NCBI RefSeq assembly: GCF_026745355.1
Contig: NC_079208.1
Span: forward strand, 47,659,281 to 47,723,280
DNA length: 64,000 nucleotides
DNA from: Beta vulgaris subsp. vulgaris
Lineage: Eukaryota > Streptophyta > Magnoliopsida > Caryophyllales > Amaranthaceae
Direction: 5' to 3'
Position 1 is the stretch's first letter. Each line of letters starts with the position of its first letter. A program made the translations under genes and the position numbers. This document shows positions 22,120 to 42,833 of the stretch, one piece after another. The notes under the pieces are model-generated. The model had not been told where the DNA came from. It made no database searches and saw only the letters and a list, made by a program, of their open reading frames with translations.

Positions 22120-24098
22120 GTGTAGGAGGGAAGAGCTTCGAGATTAGTCTGGATGAGAGTAAGTCTGCCAGCTTTTGACAAAAAACCCGACTCCCACAGA
22201 TTTATCCTACTAGATGTTTTTTGGACAATATGTGCGAGGTCAGCTTTAGAGGGATGGTGGTTGCTGAAGAAAATCCCTAGGTATCTCCTGAGAGACGAGT
22301 TAGGTAGCATATTAAAATGACTAGCCAGAGCTGTCTTACGGGATGGAGGAATTTTGCGGGAGAAGATGACAGTAGATTTATGAAAATTTATTAATTGGCC
22401 AGACAGCGCACAGAAATCATCAAGAAGGGTTTTGAGGTTCCTGCAAGCTGAAGAGGTTGCTTTGCAAAAAAGAAGGCTATCATCGGCAAACATTAGGCAG
22501 GGAATGGTAGGTGTGCGGGGGTGTAATTTAAACCCAAGACCCGAATTTCTGGAGTGACATTGCAGTGTTACTTTTCGGATCAGGACTTCCATACAGAGGA
22601 TGAAAAGATAGGGTGATAGAGGGTCACCTTGACGAAGTCCCCGAGAAGGTCGGAACCAAGGAGAGGGCTGGCCATTCACTTTGAGGGAGTAAGAAACATT
22701 AGTAACACATTCCTGGATCCAAGAAACCCAGGTGGGAGGGAATCCGAAAGCTTTTAAAGTTTGCCAAAGAAAATCCCATTCAATTCGGTCGTACGCTTTT
22801 TCCATGTCAAGTTTTAAGGCGCACCATCCAGTCTTGTTTTGTGACTTGTGGAATGTATTTAGTGCTTCTTGTGCAATTAAGAGGTTGTCGTGAATAGAGC
22901 GATCTTGAGTAAAAGCGTTCTGGAGGGGGCTAATTTCCCGTTGCAAAATTGGCCGGAGGCGAGATACTAGTATCTTAGATATGGCCTTGTAAATGGTGTT
23001 GATAAGACTAATTGGACGGAAGTGATCCGGGGAGTCTGGATCTGCTTTTTTGGGAATAAGAGTGATCAAAGTGTGATTCAAAGAAGGTGGTAATTTGCCG
23101 TGATAGAAGAAGCTTTGGACCGCAGTGGTAAGTTCGCGGCCAATTATAGGCCAGTAAGCTTGATAGAATTTCCCCCCGAAGCCGTCCGAGCCTGGGGCTT
23201 TGAGCGGGTTAATATCGAAAAAAGCATCTTTTACTTCATCCGGCAAGATGGGAGCTAATAAAGAATTGATATCCGCTGGAGAGATAAAAGGTTCAATGAA
23301 ATCTAAGTTAATGTCTCGGGAGCCTGAGTGGGCGGAGCGGAACCGAGATGCAAAGGAGTCAGATAAAAGATGGGACAGTTCTTCATGGGAATCAACCCAT
23401 TGACCAAGTGTATTTTTAAGGCGAAAAATAGTCATGTTAGCCATAGTTTTTTTCATTCGATTATGGAAAAACCGAGAGTTGCGATCGCCTTGAGTTAACC
23501 ATGTTTTCCTTGCTGACTGACCCCATGATTTTTGAGTAAATAGGAGCAATTTTTCTCTTTGAAGAATTAATCTATTTATGTGTTTGATAAGAATGGTATT
23601 GTGCGGCTGTTGCCAGAGAGAGTTCTGCAATTCTTTAAGTTTTTCCTCATTTTGAATTAGTTTATTACTTGTATGGCGATATCGTGACTTAGCCCATGTT
23701 TTTAGGGTAGTTTTAATCCTGCTGAGCTTTTGTTGAATACGAAAGAATCGCGAGCCTGTGATGGAGACATTCCAGTGTTGACGAACAATAGTGTGTGAGT
23801 GTTTATCAAGGGTCCAAAAATTTTGGAATCTGAAGGGAGGGGGTCGATATATGTTACCATCATTGGAGCAAAAAACGACCGGAGCATGGTCGGAGACAGT
23901 GAAAGGCCCGTAAGAAATGGTACTGTGGTCAAAGGCATCATAGAAGGATTGGTGGCTAACGGCTCGGTCAAGACGTTCAAAGATGGGGTTGTTTTGAGAA
24001 CCACCTCGCCAAGAGAAGTTTTGCTGGAGACAGGGAATATCCATAGCATGAGAAGAAGAGAGAAATTGGGGAAGGCGATTAAGTTGGGAGGATTTCAA
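22089..24098 (-). pseudogene. LINE ORF2, endonuclease C-terminus and reverse transcriptase
   Basis: 669 codons. Residues 30-75 hold the endonuclease end with SDHAP at 69-73. The reverse transcriptase has FRPISL, KAYDRIEWDFL, RQGDPLSPYLF and the catalytic FADD at residues 537-540. The frame is open throughout, but a missing A near 22103 gives an early stop just after the thumb region. The enzyme would copy LINE RNA by target-primed reverse transcription. This copy needs two frame corrections to be active. Confidence 0.92.
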
Positions 24099-24559
24099 GG
24101 AACTCCCCCCAACTTATCTTGTAGGGAGAGCATTTCATTGAAATCCCCAAGAAGGAGCCAAGGAAGTTGAAGCGCAGACACATAGTTGGTCAAAAAGTGC
24201 CAAAAAATATCTTTATCTATGTTCTTAGCTGGACAATAAGTGCCCAGAATGGAGTACATTTTATTATGGGGTTTATAGAGGACGTTAAGATGAACCAAGC
24301 GATCATGAGTATAGTAGTTTTGTACTGTAATGTTGGAGTTATTCCAGCATACCCACATGCCACCCATATGATTAACGGGGTCAACAACTAATTTATTGTT
24401 AAAATGGAGTGCTTTTAAGATGCGATGGCTGTTGTGATTATTGGTTAAGGTTTCAAGTATGAAAACGATGTCGGGGTTATATTTGTTCTTTATATATAAG
24501 AGTTCAGTTATAGCTTGGGGTTTTTTGCCCCCTTGGATATTCCAACATAAGACTTTCAT
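24095..24559 (-). pseudogene. LINE ORF2, AP endonuclease N-terminal part
   Basis: The reading starts at MKVLCWNIQGG, the usual start of plant L1 endonucleases, and shows FILETL (catalytic Glu region) and LLLGDFNE. The longer ORF reaching 24760 adds a stretch without homology. It stops at a run of six G (24104-24109 on the complement), where one missing G shifts the frame. The next ORF carries on directly from this point. Confidence 0.88.
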
Positions 24560-24676
24560 AGAAAAACAATTTGGGAGGAAGATCGTTGCCAAATATAGCG
24601 GTACTGCGGTTGGAATAAGACACATGCAAGAACCCAACAAAAAAAACATAGCAACACAAAAGGCAGTATAAAATTT

Positions 24677-24772
24677 GTCCAAAGCGAGTGATGGCGCACT
24701 CGAGTCCAACGGGTTAAGATAGCCCGAGCCAGTTCGAGTAGAGACAAATGTGTAGTCCAAAGCGAGTGATGG
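24677..24772 (-). repeat. Direct repeat at the LINE 5' end
   Basis: GTCCAAAGCGAGTGATGG occurs at about 24677-24694 and 24755-24772, 78 bp apart, at the extreme 5' end of the LINE. Repeated 5' units often act as LINE promoter elements; that role is inferred here. Confidence 0.6.
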
Positions 24773-24784
24773 TTCCTTTTACTT

Positions 24785-25190
24785 GTCCACACAACAAATG
24801 CAAATAAAATGGAGGTATATTTTTTTTTGCCAATGTTTAGTAATAATGTAAATATCTCAAAAAAAAAGATGTCCAAGTCCAATACAAAGTTCCTCACCCC
24901 CACAAGTCGAATAAAACCCACTCTCTCTCCCCACTCATCCACTCTTTACCATTCCCCTGTTTTTCCCCTTTTTCGTCTCTCTTTCTCTTTCTCTTTCTCT
25001 CTCCTCTGTTAAAAAAACAGAGAAGAGGCAGAGCAAATTATAAAAACCAAATAAAACCCACCCCACCCCCAATAAAAACTTAAATGAACAACAATACCCA
25101 AATCTGATCACGACCCATCTTTTCTCTCTCTTCAATGGCAAAAACCCAGTAGCTCAATTTTTATTTCTAATTAAAAAAAATAATATTATA
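24785..25190 (+). promoter_or_regulatory. 5' region of the REF6-like gene
   Basis: Only 416 bp separate the LINE end from the start codon. The stretch has a pyrimidine tract rich in CTCTTT at 24975-25003 and an inverted repeat CTCTGTT-AAAAA-AACAGAG at 25004-25022. An ATTATAAAAAC sequence lies at about 25037. Plant 5' UTRs often carry such CT tracts. No transcription start can be fixed. Confidence 0.45.
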
Positions 25191-34667
<9,477 letters not shown>

Positions 34668-34933
34668 TATATTTAGATGATATGTACACATAATTTAACA
34701 TTGCTTCTTGAGTTGTCAAGGAATTTGTTATAACTTGTAATTGATTGACCTTAGGCCTTAGTTCAATTTTTTTAGGGTTTTCCCTTTTAACTGGGACTTG
34801 GTAAGAGTTGTTGAATCTGTCATGTCAAGGGGGGTCTTCATTGGACCCATTCTTTCAGTTCAATCAAGAAATTCCATGAGGAACCAATTGTCTTAAACTC
34901 TTATGTGTTATATACATAATACATGCTATGACT
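34668..34933 (+). other. 3' flank of the REF6-like gene
   Basis: Probable 3' UTR directly after the TGA. No canonical AATAAA is seen before the hAT element at 34934. Confidence 0.5.
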
Positions 34934-36037
34934 GTAGGGGTGCTTATCGAGCGAGCCGAGCCCGAATAGCACTGGGCTCGGCTCGAGCTCGTTTATAATT
35001 TCCCAGGCTCGGCTCGGCTCGTGAGCTCGCCGAGCTTGGGAGAGCCGAGCTCGAGCTCGCGAGCTCGTTTAGGCTCGCCTCGCGAGCTCGTTTAGGCTCG
35101 GCTCGCGAGCTCGCTTAGGCTCGACTCGCGAGCTCGTTTAGGCTCGACTAATGAGCTCGGCTTGGCTCGAAGGAGGTGAGCTTGTTCACTCACCCATCAT
35201 ATGCTTTTATAACTTGATTTCCCTCTTAGCATTGCTAAGATTTCAATGTGGGACTTCATGGTTTGTTAAAGAAAAACAAACTCACTATCCCCATTTCAAT
35301 GTGGAACTTTATGTTTTGTTTAAGATAAACAAACTCATTCTACATATGCTTATATAACTTGGAATCCCTCTTAGCATTGCTAAAATTTCAATGTGGGACT
35401 CCATGTTTTGTTAAGAAAACAAACTCATTATACCCTTGTTTTGTTTACATATGCTTTTATAACTTGGAATCCCTCCTAGCATTGTTAAAATTTCAATGTG
35501 GGACTCCATGTTTTGCTAAAGAAAAAATTATCAAATATTTTAAGGATTAAATAATCAACTATTTAAAATTATACTTCATTCCCTCTATGAAGAAAATAAA
35601 GTATAGTTTTTGTTTCCCAACCAAGGGATACAAAATTAAACTTTAAGTTGAAGTAAGGAATAGTAGCTATTTATAAAGAAAATAAGGTTGATCCTTGTTT
35701 TCTTAACCAATGTGGGACTTTAGTGCCTAGTGGAGTAGAGGTGAAGTTGGATCACAAATTAAAATATATAATTTGTAATCTAAATTAAAATATAAATTAG
35801 TATTAAATTTTTTTAATATAAAATATTTTTTTAATAAGAATATTTTTTTAATATAAAATAATAAACGAGCTGCTCACGAGCTTTACGAGCCGAGCTTTGC
35901 CTAGCTCGGCTCGGCTCATTTAAGTCTCGAGCCGAGCCCGAGCTCGAGCCGAGTTTCAACGAGCCGAGCTTTGACCGAGCTTTGACCGAGCCGAGCCCGA
36001 GCTGCTCGCGAGCTTGTCAGGCTCATTATCACCCCTC
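34934..36037. mobile_element. Non-autonomous hAT element D, GGCTCG motif, 8-bp TSD
   Basis: A 1104-bp element with GTAGGGGTGCTTAT at the left and ATTATCACCCCTC at the right, flanked by perfect CTATGACT at 34926-34933 and 36038-36045. Both ends carry dense GGCTCG, GAGCTCG and CGAGCC repeats. The interior holds about three copies of a 100-145-bp block around ATGCTTTTATAACTTGGAAT and TTCAATGTGGGACT (starting 35201, 35345, 35451). No transposase is encoded. The terminal base on each side is uncertain by one. Confidence 0.87.
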
Positions 36038-36248
36038 CTATGACTTTGCTTGGTCAAGTGGTTTCTTCTTCTCTGTGCTTGTAAGGAAATGATAGCATTG
36101 AAATTATGTACAACAAATGCAGAATGGTGCTTACTTCAATGTCTTCTACGAGTGTGTAGATTTTGGCAAGATTTTTTTTTTTTTTTTTTTTTTTTTGGAC
36201 ATCGGTAAAACGTACAAGAACACAAAAAACCTAAACAAACCTAAACAA

Positions 36249-37797
36249 CTACAGGGTGGCCATTGGTATATGTCCCAGGCGGACATGATTGGCCAGTTCA
36301 TGTGCCTTCTGAACTTGTTGGCGATTAGCTTTTATAATCCGACACCATTGGAGTTGTTGTCCCAGGTAGCGAATGTCGTTGAGAGTCCAGGCAATCGAAA
36401 TAGGTTGTGTGACCTGATGAAGTAAACTCCAGACCAGTACTTCTGAGTCTGTATAGATCAAGATTTGACGATAACCTCGAGCTTGAGCCCAAATCAAGGC
36501 CCCCAGACAAGCGCGTGCTTCAGCAACCAGAGCCGACTCAGCATAAATGCAGTTTCCTTGCCCCTCCCTAGCGTTGGTGGTAACGTGATCAATCCCCCAG
36601 GCAATACCGGCCAAAGGAGAAGACTTCTTCCAGGACCCATCCACTTGTATATGTAACTGTGGTACCCCGCAGAAAGATATCCCAAAATGTGCGAAAAAGA
36701 AACCTGGAGGACCTAGTGCCTCACGCAAAGAGCTAGGCTGAGGGAAAGGAGTAGCCAGAAGGTGAAGTGTTGCTGAATGCCTTTGTCCTGGAGTGAACGG
36801 AGTAGAGCCAGATCAGGTATTGTTCCGTTGAAAACCTTGTGATTCCGACCCTGCCAAATAGCCCATAAAATAGCCACAAACAAGGGAAGACGATGGCCAT
36901 TGTATCCATCCTGCTGGTAGAAATAGTGTATCCATGCAATGAGCCAATTTTTAAAGGCCACAAGGGGAGTTGAGTTGGAAATAATACTCAGTTGGCTAGT
37001 TTGCCAAGCTACGTGGCTAGATGACAAAAGCGGAAAAGGTGTTGGCATGTCTCAGGTTCCAAGTTACAGCTTGGACAACCATCTGATATAGCCAGACCAC
37101 GGTACGCAAGGTTAGCTGTTGTTGCTAACCCGTTGTGGAACAGTTTCCGGAGGAAAAGTTTCCATTTTGGCATGATGCGCAATCCCCATAGAATCCGAAA
37201 GAAATCCGAATTGAGAGGGGGGTTCATGCTGTAGATATCGGTATGTCGAGAGAGGAAGTAGTAGCCAGATTTGGTAATGTATTGGCCCGATGTAGTAAAA
37301 GGCCAAATAGAAATGTCAGCTTGGTTTGTGAGCCGTGGAACTTCAAGAGCACGTATATCGCGAACCGTGCTGGAATGAAAAAGTGAATGAAGCCGGGAAA
37401 CATTCCAACCTTGTTGTTGAGGCAACAAGAGTGAAGCAATGGAGACAGTAGCAGCAGTGCGAAGAGAAACATTATCCCGAAAGAGGGGAATCTTCCTATG
37501 AACCCAGCGCTCCTTTCCAGCAAGTAGTCTGGAATTGGATCCAATTTTCCAAACATAATTTGTCAAGAGCACCTTCTCAGCTTGAATTAAACCGCGTGCA
37601 CCCCAAGAACATTGACTCCGCATAGAACGCAGTGTAGCTATCGAGGAACCAGGGCCCAGTGTTTGACCAGAAAATACTTTGCTGATGAGGACATTAGAAT
37701 TCCTATGAATACGCCATACTTTCTTAATCAGAAGGGAACGATTGTGCACCGCAATACTACGTAAGCCGAGGCCACCAGCACCTTTTTGCAAATGCAA
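36249..37797 (-). pseudogene. LINE ORF2, zf-RVT and RNase H region in three frames
   Basis: Three overlapping ORFs (37009-37797, 36713-37048, 36249-36728) together cover the C-terminal third of ORF2. The first has GAGGLGLRS and a zinc-binding CPSCN...CQHLFRFCH block. The last is an RNase H with QVDGSW, AEARACLGA, YTDSEV and a degenerate C-terminal part. At least two frameshifts separate them. Confidence 0.85.
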
Positions 37798-37872
37798 GAG
37801 CTCCTTTTTTTCTCAAGCAATTCCTTTACCAAGCAATTGACCAGAAGAATCGTGCAGCATGCATCCAACTTA

Positions 37873-39366
37873 TTAGATTGTTGTGGGAATCAAGAAGACG
37901 GAAAGGATGTGGCATGGAAGCAATGAGGACGAATTAATGAGAATCAATTTCCCAGCTTGCGAAATTGGTGAATGATTCCACGCGTTATCGCTGAGCAATT
38001 TTATCAAGTAAAAAGGTGAAGTGCTGAGTTTTCTTCCCTTGAATATCCACAGGAGTACCAAGATATGTGCCCAGGGACTCTTTAGCATCAATTGCAGGAT
38101 ACGTTTGTATTCCTGACCCATGTGCTCGGAAACATTTGGGCTAAATTTAACAAATGACTTTCGTAAACTGAGCATTTGTCCAGAGATATGGTAGAAGCGA
38201 GCAAGGAGGTTGGACAGTTTCGTACAGGAAGTAATCGACGCTTTAAAGAAAAGCAGAGCATCGTCAGCGAAAAACAGATGGGATATAGAAGGGGCGTACC
38301 TGTGAGCTCGAAACCCGTCGAATAGTCGAATATCCATAGCCATTATTAACATGCGGGAGAAGATATCCATACAGAACAAAAACAGATAGGGGGATAGGGG
38401 GTCACCCTGGCGGAGACCACAATGGGAAGGAAAGGACTCTGTAACCTGTCCATTAACCAGGATGCGATATGTCACTGTAAATATACATTGACTAATCAAC
38501 TGTATCCACTGTGCAGGGAAACCATAGGCTTGAAGAACCTTTAAGAGAAACCTCCAGTTAATCCGGTCATATGCCTTGTTCATGTCAATTTTGAGAGCCG
38601 CCAGATGAACATTACCGCGTCGACGTTTATTAAGAACATGGGTTAACTCATGACTGATCAAAATGTTGTCATCCATATGACGTCCCGGTATGAAGGCACT
38701 CTGATATTCCGTGATAAGATCACAGAGCAACGGCCGTAAGCGGTTGACCAAGCACTTCGAAACACATTTATAAATTGTGTTACATAGACTAATCGGCCGA
38801 AATTGTGTCACATCCTCAGGATTCTGTCCTTTAGGCAACAAAACAATCAGCGTCTGGTTCCACTCATGAAGTATGAAGCCTGTTGTGAAGAAGTGATTAA
38901 CAGCTTGGAACACCTCGTTCCCGAGGGAAACCCAGTGATGTTTGAAAAACTCGGCCGTTGAGCTTTCCAACCCAGGAGATTTTCCCTGACCAATACTAAA
39001 CATGGCCTCATGCACTTCATCCTTAGAGAAAGGTCGAAGGAGCTGTTGTTGTTGTGAAAGAGAAAGATGAGGTAAATTTAAGTCGCGAAGTACTAAATCA
39101 ATGGCCTCATCTTGGACCTGGTCAGAGGCATTAGACACCCGAGACGGGCCATATGCAACCTTGAAATAATGTAAAATAGTATTCACTATGGTAGGACCAT
39201 CCTCAGTCCATTGCTCATCTGCAGTCCATAGTAGGTAGATATATGCTGATCGTTGTTTTTGTCGCATCTTATTATAGAAGAACTTGGTTGGAAGTTCCCC
39301 CATTTGAACGTATTTGTCTTTAGATCGTTGCGACCAATAAGAGTGTGCTAAAGCAGACTTATCCAA
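37873..39366 (-). pseudogene. LINE ORF2, reverse transcriptase domain
   Basis: 497 open codons with FRPISLCNTIYK, KAYDRINWRFL, LRQGDPLSPYLF and the catalytic FADDALLFF. The start codon shown is only the first Met after an upstream stop; the true ORF2 starts at 40356. It ends in a premature stop in the thumb/connection region. Confidence 0.9.
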
Positions 39367-39369
39367 CTC

Positions 39370-40356
39370 CTGCTAACGTTGGAGCATGAAGGCATTACCT
39401 TGAGGAAGAGTGGAAATATGAGTCGCATTGGCAGCTAACTTTGTAGAAAGCTCTTGCCAATCAATCCCCCAAACAACTTTATGATCCAAACACCATCGCC
39501 TGATCTGAGTGCGAAAGATGGATAGATGTTTAGTGAACCGGTACATTGTTGACCCAGCTATGGGAATGCGCCATACAGACGAAATAATGTTAGGTAAATC
39601 AGGGTGTATGAGGCACCAATTTTCAAACTGATATGGCCGACGATGAACTTGGGAAGGTGGCTCCGTCTGGTAAAAGATAGCTGCATGATTAGAATGCAGA
39701 ACAGGAAAGTTTTTAATATAACCAAGTGGATATCTGTCATTCTAAATTGGGGAAGCATACACTCGATCGAGACGTTCCATGATTAAATCCACACCATCCC
39801 TGTTGTTTGTCCAAGTGAACCGAGGGCCAACAAAGGGAATATCTTGTAATTCTAGAGTATGCTTCCAATTGGTGAATTCTTCCCATCCCCTAATAATAGT
39901 AGCCCCACCCAACTTATCCCCATAATGATCAAGTTGATTTATATCACCAATAATGAGAAAGTCAGGATAGGGCGCTAACAAGTGTAACAGTTGATCCCAT
40001 AATAAAGGACGAGATTCCTGGCGCGATTCTCCGTACAAAAACAAAACGTACCAGATCATTTCATTATTAGCTGAGATTTTACAAAAGACATAATTACACA
40101 TGGAACTAAGCACGTCAACAGCAAAAGGAGCCCACGATACGACAACCAGCCCACCACTAGATCCTAGGGCATCTACACCAACTACAGTACGTGGCTTAGT
40201 ACTACGTAGCAAGGACTGTACATGAGTAAGAGAACATTTTGTTTCTTGCAAAAACAAAAACATGGGCTTAACTGTAGCTAACAACCAGTGTATGTACGGA
40301 ATTATCGGGGTGTCACTGGAGTTCAACCCCCGACAATTTAACGACAGAATATTCAT
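39370..40356 (-). pseudogene. LINE ORF2, AP endonuclease domain
   Basis: It starts MNILSLNCRG, with LFLQETK (catalytic Glu) and IIGDINQL further on, and the MERLDRVYAS block near the end. The frame is open from 40356 to 39742. A stop then interrupts it, and the remaining endonuclease-RT linker to about 39370 contains further stops. Some substitutions (IGDINQ where GDFNE is usual) suggest loss of function. Confidence 0.85.
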
Positions 40357-42402
40357 GGTGATATCGGTGACTGGTCTGGGTCAGTCACTACCCTAGTTGA
40401 GTCATCGGACACTTTTACCACCAAAGAGAAGTGGAAATCCATGTTATCTGCCCGCAAATCACCGCCAGTACTGCGCTGCCTCTTGAAAATCCATTTGCCA
40501 GCGGGCATAGGTGCTGATGTTGCAGCTTGCCTTTTCTTAGACGAAGGGGACGTAATCTCGTCCAGGTTCCACTCCAAAATGTCGTGCCATTGATATATCA
40601 GTGATAGCCTTTCCTCGAAACCTCCCATGACGGAAGCCTACATTAAAGCCTCCTTTAGCTTCCCATTGTTCCAAACGTTGACGCTTCCCATTGTTATACT
40701 TGGAGCGGCCCTCGAAGGCCAAGCCATCAACACCCTCAGCTGATAGAGTACGCTGCAAAGGTTCAATGCAACGCTTGTGTCCTGCAAAAAAACATGTGGG
40801 GCCTTCATGTATGGCCCGATGATTTGACGAGCCAACACGAGGCTCATCTGGGCGGGAATAGGTATCCCCTTGATTCGAATGAGGAGGCGGATGAAGGCGT
40901 AGCCACGCACTAGGTCCAGCTTCTTCAGGATCTGGAGGATGATTTGTAGTCCATCCTTGTTGAACTAATGCTTCAAGAGTCCCAACATGGCTAGATGGAA
41001 CCCGAAGAGGAGAATGAGTACCATAGCCCCACGCCTCATCATTTGTAGGCGCATAAAGATCCTCCTGATCAAGTCCGACACGAAAGGTCGTTGGCGAACG
41101 CGTGGTAATTCCCAGATGGCAACGAAAAGGAGGCCGAGCCCCATTGTCTCGCCCTTCGTCTGTTGGAGCAGTGGCGGAAGAAAGAAAAGAAGTTGTAGCT
41201 GCCTTTGTCTGTCCATGGCAACTTCGTAGGGGAGAAGAGCCCCCTATTCTTCCATATGTAAGGTCATCCACACCTAGGCGTCGCCCAGGAGGGGGTAAAA
41301 CCTCTCGGCTACTGTTGGCAGGTGAAAGAACCTGAGTGACGCTGTCGGGTGAACCCCGAGAGTACGAGGTAGGAGGGTTGGTATGGTGGTCGGACTCATG
41401 AAATGAGGAGTTATTAGCCTGGGAAGGTAAATTTGGTGGTTCAATCGACGGTTCAGAACTTGCCACCTCCACACGATCCTCATCCGAAGAGTCCACAACA
41501 TGAACATCAACATGTCTTTCAGCAAAAATATAGGGATCGTGGTCGGGCATATGGCGAGTTAAATCCACCCGAGCATTCCGGTAAATAAAACGATTTGGCA
41601 ACCCACGAATAATGTTTGTGTAAAGAGGAATACCCATGGGACCAAACATGATGGTCATTCCATCATGCTCAAACTCCGTGAACCGACGATGAATGAGATG
41701 GTGTGCATCATATGCAGACATCAGACATCGGCCAGTATGATGTCCCACATAACCGCATTGTTTACAAAATTTAAACACCCCTTCATACCTAAAATAAACC
41801 CATACAACTTGGCCATCCCCCAAAGGCAAAAAACAACCAGGTATAAGCGGCCTTGATAAATCCACCACTAACTTAGCCCGTAAAAAGGCCTCCGGTGGAA
41901 GCCCCGGCCCGGTATCTTCCACAAATTCCACCACCCCGACGTGGGACAAAATATGTGACGTCCATGCATGTTCCAAAAACCGCCAAGGTAAATTGTGGAT
42001 ACACACCCAAAGGGTGGCCAAACTAAAATTAATAGTCGAGGGAACTTGATTGGCGGAACTAGCGTGAAAAGTAATAAGCTTACCATCAATCACAGTAGTA
42101 TGCTTGCGGAGGAGCTCCGCACTGTCACGCAGATCTTGACACTCAAAAATGAAATAAACCCCAGTTCGCAAAACACGAATGGACTCGCGAGTAGTCCAGT
42201 GGTTATTGACAACATTAGCCACTAAACTAGTGTTCGAAGGGACGAGGTCGAAAAACCGACCCACCACCGAGTGACTCCACTCGATATTAGGTAAAGGTGG
42301 GAGGTTAGAAGGTGGCCTACTGAGAAGAACACCCATTCGTTTGTGGACGGAACGAAATGGCATGCCTTCACTATTACTAGTTTGGTGCCCAGAAAAACTC
42401 AT
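40353..42402 (-). pseudogene. LINE ORF1, RNA-binding gag-like protein (DUF4283 and CCHC knuckle)
   Basis: The main frame (40537-42402, 621 codons) starts MSFSGHQTSN and has a DUF4283-like N-terminal region, then a zinc knuckle CKQCGYVGHHTGRC, then a low-complexity Ser/Pro-rich tail. A frameshift near 40600 moves the sense to the frame ending at 40353, which shows a basic SSKKRQ...KWIFKRQR end. ORF1 proteins of plant LINEs bind the element RNA. The stop of this second frame overlaps the ORF2 start codon as ATGA. Confidence 0.85.
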
Positions 42403-42780
42403 ATTGCATATATATAGGTCTTGGAGAAAATTTACAGGGGAATTTATTACAGTAGTTGAAGTTGGAAGTAAGCGAGTTAAGGAATCGAGTAAAACTTCGG
42501 TGGCAGTGAAAACTTTAAATAAGCGGAAAGATAATTGAGATTGAAGGAGAAATTACCGGATGAAGACGGATCGACAAACGGATGACATGTGGTGGGCCAG
42601 GTGTCGCTGACCAGTGAACCTGTTAGCAGAAGATTGGTGTTTTTGGAAGTCGGTGAACAAACCTTTGAGGAAGGGTAAAGAACAGAAGAACCAAGTGGGC
42701 CTCACATTCTAGTGAGAGAAACTCTCGTATTTGAGAGAAAAGTTTTCAATCGCCATTTGTAGAGAGAGAAAGAGTCTTTT
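42403..42780 (-). other. 5' UTR of the full-length LINE
   Basis: Non-coding stretch between the 5' target duplication and the ORF1 start codon at 42402, expected to hold the internal promoter. No specific element is recognised. Confidence 0.6.
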
Positions 42781-42833
42781 GATTTTGGGAAGATCAACAC
42801 AATAATTTTGTAAATATACATACTCATATGGAG

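Larger units (their letters stand above)
20370..24774 (-). mobile_element. LINE (L1-like) with TSD, lacking ORF1
   Basis: A poly-T run at 20370-20390 is the poly(A) tail of a minus-strand element. Its 5' end lies near 24774. CCTTTTACTT flanks it on both sides (20361-20370 and 24775-24784), a target duplication. One ORF2 is readable through three ORFs: endonuclease (24095-24559), endonuclease end plus reverse transcriptase (22089-24098), and zinc-binding plus RNase H (20413-22119). Two single-base deletions separate them. No ORF1 precedes the endonuclease, so the copy is 5'-truncated or of a shorter type. It lies in opposite orientation to the REF6-like gene. Confidence 0.92.
36173..42780 (-). 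mobile_element. Full-length LINE with ORF1 and ORF2, 14-bp TSD
   Basis: A poly-T run at 36173-36196 is the poly(A) tail. The flanks GATTTTGGCAAGAT (36159-36172) and GATTTTGGGAAGAT (42781-42794) match at 13 of 14 positions and mark the target duplication, so the element is complete at about 6.6 kb. From 5' to 3' on the minus strand it has a ~380-bp leader, ORF1 (gag-like), and ORF2 (endonuclease, RT, zf-RVT, RNase H). Several frameshifts and stops inactivate it. It is only distantly similar in protein to the LINE at 20370-24774. Confidence 0.93.

Noticed and set aside
40987..41335. Plus-strand ORFs opposite LINE ORF1
   Set aside because: Antisense shadows of ORF1 with no domain.
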